Assembly: GCA_022925895.1 (NCBI GenBank)
Contig: JAKSYS010000056.1
Span: forward strand, 62,001 to 126,000
DNA length: 64,000 nt
Origin: Fragilaria crotonensis
Lineage: Eukaryota; Bacillariophyta; Fragilariophyceae; Fragilariales; Fragilariaceae
Direction: 5' to 3'
Of the stretch, positions 10,519 through 21,700 are shown piece after piece. The position numbers and the translations under genes are program-made. Numbering within the stretch: position 1 is the stretch's first letter; each line of letters opens with the position of its first letter. The notes beneath the pieces were generated by a model, which did no database searches, was not told the DNA's origin, and saw only the letters and a program-made list of their open reading frames with translations.

Positions 10519-10526
10519 TAATTGAC
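10519..10526. repeat. Left 8-bp target-site duplication TAATTGAC
   Basis: TAATTGAC directly precedes the left TIR and is repeated exactly at 13978-13985 after the right TIR. Confidence 0.85.
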
Positions 10527-10700
10527 CAAGGGTACATATATTTTAGAGGGTGGACAACGTCCGTAGAGACTTGCGTAGAGTCCATGTTCGATGTCTCGGT
10601 AAAATCGTCCTTCCGTCATCGGTGCCATCACGCACACCGAAAACTGCTCTGAACACGCAACAAGGATAAAATACACTGGGCATCACATATTAGCATCATA

Positions 10701-13239
10701 GTGGCAGCAGTGCCACCCTTATCATTCTTATCTCTTGGCCAGCAGCATTCATCATCAAGACACATTGTGCGTAGTGGTTACATGTCTGGCAAAATGGAAC
10801 GTTCGGAAAACAAGAAGAAGCAGCACGCTATCACCCCCTACCCTGAAAGTCATAGTGCTCCAAGAGATAAACGCCGAAAACTCACATACCGTCAATGCGA
10901 CTGTGGACTGCAGTTTTGCCAAAAAGGGGACATCCAGGCAACATTGGAAGAACTCAACTGCCATGAGTTGCTGGAGTTCAAGCAAGTTTATGCTTGCAAC
11001 AATCCTTCAACTCACAATCAGAGGAAGCACTTTGCCTTTCGGAAGAGTGTTGAGTTTCATTTAAAGATTCCCCTTGATCTCGTACAGACTGGAAAGCGAT
11101 ACTATATTCACAAATTCCATTGGCCGATTGTCTTGGTCCAGAAGCGATTTGCAACAACATCGCTCTTAAATGCTAAATGCATTAAGAATATTGAAGACCA
11201 ACAGCGATTGTTGTATGGAATAACCAACGAGGCACTTGGGGAAAGTCGCAACACATATGGAAACCTTGCTCGTGATGTTCTTGTTGGCCTGACACTTTCA
11301 AGAGATGAGATGTTGGACCTTCACCTCCAAGTTCAAGCACCTGTCGCATCAAGGAATGATATAATTGCTTGTATCCAAACCCTATCATCAGAGCGGTCAC
11401 AGCGACACAACATCCGCTCACATCTTGGAGATGCGGTCCCCACATCAGAAAGTGCTATCGTGAGCCAGCACATAATTGGAGAAGCCCAATCATGTCCCAA
11501 GGTTTCATGCTCCCCATCATTCGAAAGAGAAACGGTTGATGACCAACCTTTACTGGTGCTGTGCGCTACTAGCCCGACCTCGCCACTAGCACCGCGGACT
11601 CTTTTACCTCCCACTCCTCAATCTGAAATAGTAACAACGCCTGACACTATTGTGAGAAAATTGAGACAGAGGTTCCAGAATCATCTGGTACGTGGTCATG
11701 CCTGCGAAGAATTCTTGCAGAGTAAAGGAGTTGGAAACGCGTGGAAGAGCCTGGTCCATGTTCATGGACTACAAGACCCTATTGCTCTCGCTTTTCATGG
11801 AGACGAAAATAAGGCGACTGAGCTATTGCTGTGGTGAAAACATTTGACAAGCCTGCTTATTCCAGCGAGGACATTCCTGATGTGGATGTACGAAACACTT
11901 TCGATTTGCTGAGCAGGAGAGATGCAGAGAGAAACCAAATTTTCTCGGACTTTCTGAAGGCTAGAAATGAGATCAATGCCAACGCGGCAACAACTTCTTA
12001 TCAAGTGGAGAACATATTTGAAGGAATCGATTCTTCATGTCTCTCGCCTGGATACCGGCGTCTTCACGACATCTTAGTGGGCAACGCAAAACAGAGGCTA
12101 GGCATGAAAGGCTTTCTAGGTCTGCTGCTAGGGAACGAAAAGGACTTTGTTGCCACGGCAAAGGCTTCAATCTTTACTGTCAACGAGAGTTGGTACAAAT
12201 CGCTGTACAGCCTGGAAGGAGACGACGAAATGAACTTCAACTCAGCTTGTTCATGCATCCTGTTAATACTTTTTCAGAACTTATACGAAGCATCTGCTTT
12301 CAATCGGAAGCATGTTCTCTCTTCTTACCACCACCGACTGTATAAAATGATGAAGGAGAGGAATCATGTAGCATGGAAAATTGTGATCGATAAGCTGCCG
12401 ACCTGTCTGAGACTGAAGGATGCACCGGTATGTCTTTTGATCCAATGCTTGTCCGATATCTTGTTGGAATGGGTGTACGACGCAATGTCTGCAAGGTTGT
12501 CAGAAAAAAAAATTGAAAGAGAAGCTATTGCATCATCCCGTCAATCAAATGCCACCAACACCGTGGACAATTCCCAAGACGTGATTATGAGTCAAGTTCA
12601 GCGTTTCTTTGGCTGGTCCATTTTCTCGCTAAAGCGAAAACTGGAAAACGAACAATGCGACAACAAGGATGGCCTTGATTTACTGGAAAAAATGTCGGTA
12701 TTTCACCATGAGGTGATCAACGATGAACTCTATATGAAGAATTGCTACCCCATTGCCAATGAAGTCATGAATAAAGGCGGTCTCACACTGGTGGCAACAA
12801 ACTTTATAGGTTTCGGAAGAAGCCTGATGACCATGGTGAAGAAGTTGACCATTGAAACAGTGCTTCAAAAAGGCAACCGGGCTATTGAGGACCTTGTTTC
12901 TGATGTGCTCCATTCTGAAAAATTGAAACGCATCTTTTGGTCGTGTTGCGAAACAAGTTACAGTAATGAGAGGAGAGAAACACAAGCACTAACACCCTGC
13001 AGTCACTGTACACGGCCCTGACAAAAAAAACAATCCATGCATGGGCAGGCATGATTTCCCGGAGATTCAAAGAACTTTATACGGGAAGACAGGCAAAGAA
13101 CACGACCAAGTTACCATTACGTGTTGAATTGGAGGCATCATCAAAAAGCACCAAGAAGAAAGCCGCCAAGATGAAGAATGAGGAAAGTCTACAGAATCTC
13201 CACAAAAGCGAGGGTATTGTAGTTGATCCCAACAAATAA
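10701..13239 (+). CDS. Unrecognised protein gene filling the 8-bp-TSD element
   Basis: Two long frames, 10701-11837 and 11831-13021, overlap by seven bases, and a third reads on through SLYTALTKKTIHAWAGMISR to 13239. Together they would make roughly 840 residues, joined by two frame changes (near 11.83 and 12.98 kb) that could be short introns, sequence errors or decay. The N-terminus has a Cys cluster (RQCDCGLQFCQKGD, then VYACNN and THNQRKHFAF) that could bind zinc. The middle is low-complexity Ser/Pro/Thr. The second half is mostly helical (GWSIFSLKRKLE, VATNFIGFGRSLMTMVKK). The tail is Lys-rich (STKKKAAKMKN). No DDE triad, hAT dimerisation block or RT motif is evident. Being framed by TIRs and a TSD, it may be a divergent transposase or cargo. 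Confidence 0.5.
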
Positions 13240-13770
13240 CGCCTTTCTCCTTGAAGCTCATCCTTATGTCAATGCCTTTGACTCCGTTCCTCGCGCAACT
13301 CCACAATCTCGTCCCGACAAGCCCTTGGTCCCTGCAACGAATCACATAGGCATCTTTGCATCTTGTCGAGGTACTTCATGGCCATGTAGTACTGTGTAGT
13401 ACTCCTGGTTCAGTTTGAAATTCGTTTCCGAGGCTTCGCTGGCGGCGATGATCCCCCGACAAGAATCTTGATACTCCTGCTGGGAGAGCTTGTTAACCTT
13501 TCTTCACATCTTCATTTTGCAAGGCGACTTGTTAATGTCATCAGGTTCGAGCACGGCCATTTGGAGTGTGACAATTGAATATCCATCTCCAAATTGAAGT
13601 TGATCCGTTCAATCCGGTCAAATCTCTCGTACGACCAGCGTGTAAGCGTGCGAGACGTATGTTGCACGCCAACACACACTCTGTCAACAATGCTGAGGAT
13701 GACGCCACCACCCAGACGAGCAAGCTGGAGCTTAATGGGGTTTTCAGCCCATATCATTTCCATTTGATGA
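13240..13770 (-). pseudogene. Antisense coding-like remnant inside the element
   Basis: The minus strand alternates frames that look coding: MEMIWAENPIKLQLARLGG and RFDRIERINFNLEMDIQ at the right, SQQEYQDSCRGIIAASEAS in the middle, and YYMAMKYLDKMQRCLCDSLQ then RDEIVELREERSQRH before a stop near 13286. It faces the main gene tail to tail. It has no match I can name and may be a second, broken element gene. Confidence 0.3.
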
Positions 13771-13977
13771 AGGACACCATAGGAGAGTCAAGGACTGGTG
13801 TAGGGGTTGATGTTGCTGTTGTCATGGTTCAATTGTGGTGTTGTTGTTACTGATGTTCTCGTTGTGAGCGATTTTCGGTGTGCGTGATGGCACCGATGAC
13901 GGAAGGACGATTTTACCGAGACATCGAACATGAACTCTGGTACACGTTGTCCACCCTCTAAAATATATGTACCCTTG

Positions 13978-13985
13978 TAATTGAC
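13978..13985. repeat. Right 8-bp target-site duplication TAATTGAC
   Basis: This exactly matches 10519-10526. Confidence 0.85.
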
Positions 13986-14690
13986 ACTCCTCGACCTATT
14001 CCGTATTGTCCAGTGACCATGGCATCCCCCGGTCAAATGTTCGACTGCGAGTGACACAGAGGGTACTCCACCTTCTGCTTCTGTCTCCGTTAACATGTAA
14101 ATGTTGCTGTTGGTACAGTCATATATTTATACATATGATTGTGAACACAACGAGCCACAACGAGCGAGGATTCACACTAGCGGACTGCAATGAAACCACG
14201 ATGTTGTGATCGCAGCGCGCGAGAGCCATCCCGAAAACAATTCCAAGCCGTGCCTTCACACCTGGCAACATCTACGTCCCACCTAGAAAGGGTCAAGGAC
14301 AACAAGAATTTGGTGATCATCCTTCGATGCTTGCTGTTCCAACACATGAGAGAATACGACTCATGCACTCATGCACATGTTTGTGCGGCTGATTCGCTGC
14401 TGACCATCAGATCCATCAATCGTGGTTAAATGTCGTGAATTTTGTCAAATGGACCGTGTAAGAGGGCCTTCTGCGAGATGAGTCCATGAGTGGATTTGGG
14501 ATGAATTGAACTGAATCAGAGATTTGTGAATGACAATTTGGGACGTCATTACGTTCTGTTGACGCTGCCGAAGGCCGTTCCCAATGACTGGTGTGACAGT
14601 GCGCTGGAGGAGACCCATGCAGCAAGTTCCTCTCGATGAAAAGGATCATAGTAGAAACTGACAATCCATCAACTTTTGCTTCCGATGGGC
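13986..14690. other. Intergenic, with a copy of the dispersed repeat
   Basis: No convincing gene. About 14370-14560 is related to 6140-6270 and 23700-23840 (GCGGCTGATTCGCTGCTGAC ... CATCAATCGT ... GAGTGGATTTGGGATGAATT). Confidence 0.5.
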
Positions 14691-15424
14691 TGGGCTCATC
14701 GTCATTTTACAATCATTTTCGTAGAGATCGCCACGTGCAATTCGTTCTGCTTCTGGATCCGTTTTCATCACCAATCTTGGCATCCAACTGTCATGTCATT
14801 ACCAAATGTGAGTCTGTGGCAAGTTCCCAAGCGAGGGTCGCTTGTTGAAACGACGAGATCGGTAAGGAACATTTTGAGCAATGGGAGTCGTCCTGTGCTG
14901 TGTGTTGTGTGTTGTGTGTTGTGTGTTGTGTGTTGTGTGTTGTGTGTTGTGTGCTGTAGTGTGGATCAGTGTCACCGAAACGTCGATGTACTGAATCGGC
15001 CTCATAACGGATCATAGAACATTTCTGTCGGCTGCACTCTAGAGTAGACCTATATATGTGTCATACTGTCATACTTCAAAAACCATCCTCCTTCGAACAA
15101 AGGTACGCAGGTGACGCCTGTTGTGGAAAAGAAATCCCTGTTCCAAAATGATGTTCAAGATTCCGATGAGTACAGTAGCAGCATCTTGTACAATGTGTAT
15201 AAAAAAGATCCTCCACAACATATATAGTAGTAGGACCTCAGACCTCACCTATGGCGTCACGTTTTTTTTTTCAAAGCGGATCCGTTCTTCCCTGCACGAC
15301 ACAGAAAGCGGCCCACGACTCACCTGGTGTCGTAGCGTTGAAAACACAAACGAGCAAGGTGTTCCTACAATCTTTTCCTTTGCGACAACGATCTCAGGCC
15401 ACACCACCTCCCATATTCGCCCCC
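14690..15424 (+). repeat. Conserved upstream block of the four-TM gene family, copy A
   Basis: This is colinear with 7390-8058. It differs by an expanded heptanucleotide run (14896-14955) and small indels. The 120 bp before the ATG are nearly the same as copy 1. Confidence 0.7.
14896..14955. repeat. (GTGTGTT)n heptanucleotide minisatellite
   Basis: About eight GTGTGTT units occur here; the same place in copy 1 (about 7625) and the orphan block (about 9105) has only one or two. Confidence 0.9.
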
Positions 15425-15973
15425 ATGGATGATCTCATCGAAATAGCAAAACAACAGCCGGTTCGGTCCATCATCGGAGGTAGTATCGTCTACCTCGGTA
15501 ATCCCATCGTATTCTTCCTCTACATGTTTACCATGATGAACAATGAGTCTGAGCAAGACGGCAAGAAAATCTTGGGTATCACATCGATCAAAAGACTTGG
15601 TGACAATGTGTCATGGCTCAACCCTGCACTCTACGTGTTGATCACCTTCCCGCTTTTCGTTTTTTGGATTTGGCTTCAAGTCACGTTACTCACACGCGCA
15701 TGCTCGACCAAATGCACGTTTGATGCTGAAATATTCTACAACCACTACGTCAGCATCGTCTCCTGCCTTTGGGCGATTCCTGGACTTCTCAATATGTATG
15801 TATGGTCCACATGCGGAATGGAAGGCAACGTCATGGGTTTCATCTTCGCTCTCCCTTTGCTGATTGCGACATTGGCCTACATCATCATGTGGATCATTAC
15901 ACTGGTCGCTTCCAATGTGCTCGCAGTGGACCGTTGCGAGCGAGACAGCGTTGAATATTCATGTCAAATTTAG
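15425..15973 (+). CDS. Four-TM membrane protein, copy A (182 aa)
   Basis: The start ATG (MDDLIEIAKQQPVRSIIGG) aligns with copy 1; the frame is open further upstream, but that sequence is the non-coding block. The four hydrophobic segments and the ACSTKCTFDAEIFYNHY loop are the same as in copy 1, with MFTMMN replacing YLFAMSN. The C-terminus runs on as VLAVDRCERDSVEYSCQI because about 45 bp present in copy 1 (8561-8605), including its stop codon, are absent here, so former 3' UTR is now coding. Its function is unknown. It lies head to tail with the ankyrin gene, whose stop is 257 bp downstream on the other strand. Confidence 0.7.
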   Translation: MDDLIEIAKQQPVRSIIGGSIVYLGNPIVFFLYMFTMMNNESEQDGKKILGITSIKRLGDNVSWLNPALYVLITFPLFVFWIWLQVTLLTRACSTKCTFDAEIFYNHYVSIVSCLWAIPGLLNMYVWSTCGMEGNVMGFIFALPLLIATLAYIIMWIITLVASNVLAVDRCERDSVEYSCQI

Positions 15974-18690
15974 TAATAGCGGCATACTCCTATAAGTCCT
16001 ACTCACGGTTTGGAACCATTCTGCCGTACAGAAATGATCAGCACAACTGTTTGCCATTACTTGATTACCAGTGTGGCTAAATCGTAACTGCTGAATTAGA
16101 AGAATTGTGGGGAGTCACATAGAGCAGATACAGAGGTACAGTAGCCCATCCATCGCCAAGGTCAAGACAGGTCAAATAGATATTGTTCCCCGTCATTCAC
16201 AGTGATGTTTAAGACCTACTCGTTGGCGATTACTCATTCGGCTTCAGGTTGCTGCTACGGTTTCGACAACAGGAATCGTGCTGTGTCACTCGATGATGAC
16301 CTCCGCTTCCTGTTGGCATTCTATTCAACATTTCTTGTCGACGGCGCCTCTCTTGCGTAGCTTGTTTACGTTCAGCATCCTCCAAAAGCTTCTGCTCTTT
16401 CATCGCTTTCTCACGTTCAACGTATTCCGGCAAAAGCCGCACAGCATCACCTTTGTTCAACTTACGACCAGCATCAAGTGCTGTTGCACCATCAGTACCT
16501 TGGAGATTTGCATTTACCTTGCTGTGCTTGAGAATTGCGCGGACAACATCCACATGGCCATTTTGACTTGCAATGTAAAGGGCTGTCATATCAATTCTGT
16601 TCTTGGCATTCACATCGACATCGTCTCGTTTCAAGATAGCAAGAGCTATATCTGTAAGGCCCATCTTGCAAGCCCAGACAAGGGCTGTCCGGCGACCATT
16701 GTCCTTGGCATTCACATCCACATTGTCTTGTTTCAGGATTTCAAGTGCTACATTTGAAAGTCTCTTCACGCAAGCCCAAGCAAGAGCTGTCCGACCACCA
16801 TTATCCATGGCATTCACGTCTACATTGTCGCGTTTCAAGATGTCAAAAGCTACATCTGTAAAGCCCTTCTTGCAAGCCCAGATAATGGCTGTCCCTCCTT
16901 CAGTTTTGGCATTCACATCCGCATTGTCTCGTTTCAAGATCTCACGAGCTACATCTGAAAGCCCCTCTTTGCAAGCCCAGATAAGGGCTGTTCGACCGCC
17001 ACTATCCTTGGCGTTAACATCCGCATCGTCTCGTTTCAAGATCTCAAGCGCTACAGCTGAAAGACCCTTCTCGCATGCCCATATCAGGGCTGTCCGACCA
17101 ACACTCTTGATATTCAGATCCACGTCGTCTCGTTTCAATATTTCAAGAGCCACATCTTTATGGCCATTAAAGGTGGCCCAAATCAGGGCGGTGTCGCCAT
17201 TAAGATCTTCGGCATTCACGTTTGCTTCGGTTTTCAAGAGGTCACGAACGTTGTCAAGGCGGCCATTCTTAGCGTGAGTAATCAAGTCATGAATTCCCGC
17301 CATCAAACAAAATGCGTCGGGTATCATGGCATAATCACTCGAAAGAGTGCTGGATGAGCCCACGGTACCCTCTAAATGCACCCTCAAAAGACTTGCAATA
17401 GCAATGTGGCCCTTGGAACAAGCCATTCGATGGGCTGTTGAACCATCGGTACATTTGAGATTCGCATCCACCTTGTTGTTTTGGAGCAACAAGCGGACAA
17501 CCTCCTCATGGTTCTTTTTACTCGCAATGTACAGGGCTGTCGAACCATCTGAACGTTGGAGGTTCACATCCACCTTGTCGTTTTGGAGCAACTCGCGGAC
17601 GACATTTGCACTGCCTACTTGACTCGCAATGTAAAGTGCCGTTGTACCATCATCACGTTGAGCATTCACATTGGCTCCTGCACGTAACAGGTCACGAACC
17701 TCCTCGAGATCACCATAAGAGGCATTTCTAATCAAACTCTGATCATTCTCACTCAACGATTTCTTCGTTTTCGACAAGAAAAATCTCATGGCTTGGACTT
17801 TATTGCCAGAAGGTCAATTTATGGTCAATAACAATGAATCAAATGAATGAAACCTTTTTGCGCGAATACAGCACATGATCGAGATTGGTTCCGACTGCCG
17901 AGAGTCCTGATTCCTGATTCGTGTTGCCTGATGGTTTCATGAAAGATTTCTCGTCAACACGAGCGTGGTAAGTCGTGTACAAAATACAAAACAAATAGTA
18001 TGTAAGTGCATTCTTCGTAGCAGTAGCCAGTAGGCTCTAGCGCAGCACCATCCTACCTTCATTCTCCGACTCTTGCCATCATATTTGCAGTGTAGTCCCA
18101 GCGTCCGAGCATCCAGAAGCAGGCTTGCTCCTTTTCATTCCCAGACCTTGTCTATTCCCCAATACTATCATAGAGACCTACGTTCTACTCGCAATTCAAT
18201 ACTGCTGAATTGTAGCAGGTACTGTACTAATTTTACAGATTAAAGAGTACTTACTAGACCTACAGTGAGCTTTTTATACATATATATACAAACTAGTGGG
18301 TACCTCCCACGGACTGGAATACGTGTACGGTATGGTTTGTGCACGGTTGTGTGTACTGTTTGTACAGTTCAGTACTATTAGTGCAGTACCCCAGAGTGGT
18401 CATACTCCGTAACAGACGCACGCACTGACGCAACTACGTATATGCAAATCTTACCGACATCGCTTTACTCCAGTATGCATGTATGACATATACTCCGAGT
18501 ATGAGACAGTATTCATTTGATCCAGTACCCCAGAGTGGTCATACTCCGTAACAGACGCACACACGCACACACGCACACACGCACACAATTAATTTATAAT
18601 ATAGTAGGATATATACAGAACAATCGTACAGCGTCTGGAATCGAGAATTCTGGAGGGCGTAAAGTTCTGTTGAGCAGCTTGTTCGTGGTT
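15505..18690. repeat. Segmental duplication, copy A
   Basis: This is colinear with 32712-36185: the 3' part of the four-TM gene, the ankyrin gene, its upstream DNA and the stretch ending in GAGCAGCTTGTTCGTGG. Identity is very high through the ankyrin gene. Copy A has about 310 bp (18295-18600) that B lacks. Copy B has the 593-bp MITE that A lacks. Confidence 0.85.
16230..17789 (-). CDS. Ankyrin-repeat protein (519 aa)
   Basis: This intact single frame starts MRFFLSKTKKSLSEND. About twelve ankyrin repeats run nearly end to end: three at residues about 20-130 (DDGTTALYIASQ, DGSTALYIASKK), a non-repeat linker around 135-165, then a regular block (GGRTALIWACKEGLSDVAREIL, each ending DVNAK) to about 440. 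The C-terminus is charged and helical (EYVEREKAMKEQKLLEDAERK), probably a short coiled coil, and ends in a basic tail. There is no signal peptide or membrane segment, so it is probably a cytosolic or nuclear protein-interaction scaffold with unknown partner. A near-identical but broken duplicate lies at 33437-34993. Confidence 0.85.
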   Translation of the reverse strand: MRFFLSKTKKSLSENDQSLIRNASYGDLEEVRDLLRAGANVNAQRDDGTTALYIASQVGSANVVRELLQNDKVDVNLQRSDGSTALYIASKKNHEEVVRLLLQNNKVDANLKCTDGSTAHRMACSKGHIAIASLLRVHLEGTVGSSSTLSSDYAMIPDAFCLMAGIHDLITHAKNGRLDNVRDLLKTEANVNAEDLNGDTALIWATFNGHKDVALEILKRDDVDLNIKSVGRTALIWACEKGLSAVALEILKRDDADVNAKDSGGRTALIWACKEGLSDVAREILKRDNADVNAKTEGGTAIIWACKKGFTDVAFDILKRDNVDVNAMDNGGRTALAWACVKRLSNVALEILKQDNVDVNAKDNGRRTALVWACKMGLTDIALAILKRDDVDVNAKNRIDMTALYIASQNGHVDVVRAILKHSKVNANLQGTDGATALDAGRKLNKGDAVRLLPEYVEREKAMKEQKLLEDAERKQATQERRRRQEMLNRMPTGSGGHHRVTQHDSCCRNRSSNLKPNE

Positions 18691-18706
18691 CTTGTGTCCG
18701 CCTCTA
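17790..18706. other. Intergenic with direct repeats and a CA-rich microsatellite
   Basis: The ankyrin promoter must lie here. A 38-bp sequence starting CAGTACCCCAGAGTGGTCAT occurs at 18384-18421 and again at 18523-18560. The second copy runs into an (ACGCACAC)n microsatellite (about 18553-18588). At 18028-18030 lies the empty CAG target that is occupied by a MITE in copy B. Confidence 0.7.
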
Positions 18707-21700
18707 TGGCTGGGTGCAGATAAATAGTATTTTGGGTAGCCACCGTAGCGCTCGTACAAAATAAATTTAGTTCCCAACTAACTGAAGCGTACTCATGGAG
18801 TATAGTTCTAAACAAACATGAAGCATTTTAATATATATATCTTTCGATGAGTGAAATTTACATTTTACATTCGCATGTCATAAATCATTACAGATCAACA
18901 CAGCTGTTGCTCATCATGCCTCCATGATATACTTGAAGTCAAAGTCAAAGGCACAACGGTGAGTCTTAAACTGACCGATCAGCTTTGTCAGTGCCACTGG
19001 ACCATGAGTCTTGCAATCGTGTTGAGTTTCATCATCAACTTGGCACGTATCGATTGCATGATATGCCATTAAATATTGTCGTGCTCGTCTCGCAAATCTT
19101 CTGATTCTCACTTTTGTTATCACCTCTTCCGACAGGCAATACCGAATGCTAGCTTTGAAATTGTCTTTACCTTTCTTTGCTTGAAGGCTTAAGTTCCTGT
19201 ATGCACCTTTGGAGCAGGCCCAGACATACTCCACGCCTTCGCCTGCAAGTTCGGCATGACATTTTGGTGTCAAGAGAACTTTGACACCGAGAGTCTTTGC
19301 GATATGCTGCAACATTCCCTCCTCATTCATGAAATCGTGACACATGCCCATGATCTGTCGTAAGCTGGTGCTGTCATCAACCGTCCCCAAGTCATCTTTT
19401 CTCCCGGTAAGTGAGTACTGCTTTACATTGGCACCGTCAATCAATCCTCGTTCCCAGAGAACTTGCAATAAGTCTTTTGCTTTTCCCTCCCATCCTTCTT
19501 TTATTTTTTCAACTGTCTTTGTTACCGCAATGTTGTTATTTTGACATAACTCAACTAACTCTCTTTTATTCTTTCCCTTCGTAGTGATATTCTTTCCTCT
19601 AAGTTCGATCTCCAACTCCGATCGATTACGTTCGATAGAATTCAGCACAGCCTTGAACGTCGGGATTCCGTGTCGGAAACAGAGGTCTTTGAGCTGTCTC
19701 ATACTTTTTCCCAAAGCATTAGAGACACCAGCAGTTACGTTCAGTTGCTCAATCATTTCCGGTATCTTCAGCTGCACATCTGTCATAATTCCAAGTTGTT
19801 TGTCGTGTCGGCTTTCTTCTTTTTGGGTGCTTGACATCCAGAAGGGACCAGAGTCGGACTGGCTGTATACAAGAGACTGGATATCTCCGGGCTGTAAACT
19901 TCGAGGAAAAGCTCCCAGGTAACCCTCCTCCTGTGCAATGATAGTGTCACGCATTGAACCTGCCTTGCCTCCAAAGGACCGATTCATCCTGTACTGATTT
20001 AGACCATCCGGTCTTTGTTTCGCATGACCGGCACTATGGTCGAACAAAAGACGAAATCGTATGATGGGTGCATGACTTGGAGCACGTCGACGGCATCCTC
20101 GAACTGGAGGACCATGTTGTTGTAGGCCCAGTAGCCTTCACGATTCTCGCCGTACTCAAAAAGGACGAGAAATGGAGACTTGTCTGATGTGAGTCGCTTG
20201 TCAGGACTACCAAGGATCTCAGTCGCTGCCTCAGGATCAGCATATGTTTGCCCAATTCGTCGACGATTTACTTCTGCAAGTGTCTCTGGTGGCACCACTC
20301 TGATGAGGCCATACTCCCGGCATATGAATGCCGATATCATTGTACCACTTCCTTCATCCTTTGGAAGTAAAGGACGCCACCATTAGGCCGACCCACATCT
20401 TAGTAAGAAATAGAAATTGTTTAAATATAGCTTCATCTTGTCCGATAAAGACTACCGTCTTAGAATCCGTAGGCTTGCGAACACTGAGGTTGCCTCCAAA
20501 TGGGAGCAATCCAAGTCGCTCTTCGAATGCGTATGATGTGTCGATGTGATATTCTACCATGTCAACACCATCGACAACATAGTTGTAACCACAATTAGGA
20601 GCAATGCTTCCATTTGATTCTAACTCTTTTGATTCGGTCAACGTCATTTGGAGCCAACGATGAGCTCGTACCTCGTCATCAAGGTACTTTCTAGTAAAAA
20701 CTGGCCTGTACGCAATGGTTTCTGGCCTCTCGTGACCGTCCACGAAGTAATGCTTCTCGCGCTTCTTGTACCTGAAGCCGCAAGCATGCATCCACCTTGC
20801 CATTGTTGTAATACTTAAAGTTGAGAGGCCGTAGGATTGTAAGAATTCGTCTTTAGTGGTAGGAGTTATTTCTTCTTGTCGTCCTGCAATTTCTTGTACA
20901 TCATCACCATTGTCGTCAAATAAAGCGCAGTCCCTCCTCACAATCAGCTTTGGAATCAACTGCGAGTGGACATACTCGAGCATCATCTCAACCCTGAGGT
21001 CCTTGATGTTTTCAACCCCGTGCTTCTTGAATGCTTCCATCGCATCGGGATTGTCAATAAAGAAACGGGGACACACATTCTTTGCTTCTGGAGCTTTATA
21101 GAAATAGTATCTGTTACGAGCAAGCTTCCTGTGCCAGCGGGACAGGGTTGCAAAACTAGAATAAAACTCAACCCCAACATCATTCATTTCTTCAATTGCA
21201 TACTGTAGGCACCGTTTCCATGTCCACTGGGTGCTTATGTCACCAGTGACATTGAGTACAAATTGCTTCAATGCGATAGCCAAGTACATGCTCCTATACC
21301 TTAAGGAGAATACATCAGCTTCCGAGTAGTAGTGGCTTTTTGAACTACCCGTACTTTTGTCGATGATGAGGTTCCAGTTTCTTGCTGCTCGATTTACCGA
21401 CTCCAGTAGCTCAATCCTTTCCAGAACAATGTCCTTGACACGGCAATCAGTATCGTAGCGTAAAGTGGAGGTCGGTGATACTGGTGCAAAGAGCCGACGT
21501 GCATCGCCCGAGTCCCACCAATCATGATTCTCTATTGAGAATGCAAACGCCGCTCTGGGATGAAGTGTATTCGAGTCACTCAATTCGGGGTCAGACTCCA
21601 CTTCCATCATGCCTTTCTGTCGCTTTGGTTCTGGCTCCTCGCACAAGTTTGTCATACACAACGGTTGTTCGCGACCACCGGCTAAAAGTCTAGTCAAGAC

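Larger units (their letters stand above)
10527..13977 (+). mobile_element. TIR element with 8-bp TSD, hAT-like ends, unrecognised gene
   Basis: The ends are inverted repeats (10527-10643 and 13872-13977). The outer 34 bp are identical from CAAGGGTACATATATTTTAG, a short diverged middle has an indel, and about 60 bp are then identical through CATGTTCGATGTCTCGG to CACACCGAAAA. The exact 8-bp duplication TAATTGAC flanks both ends. An 8-bp TSD with termini starting CAAGG fits the hAT consensus (YARNG); P-type elements also make 8-bp TSDs. The interior codes for a protein I cannot match to either transposase type. The boundaries are strong; the superfamily is inference. Confidence 0.8.

Noticed and set aside
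15251-15424. N-terminal extension of four-TM copy A upstream of MDDLIE
   Set aside because: Copy 1 has no equivalent open frame and the region aligns with non-coding upstream DNA; the ATG at 15425 is conserved.
16278-17622. Long plus-strand open frames (up to 224 aa) over the ankyrin gene
   Set aside because: They are antisense shadows of the regular repeat; the minus strand shows clear ankyrin motifs.
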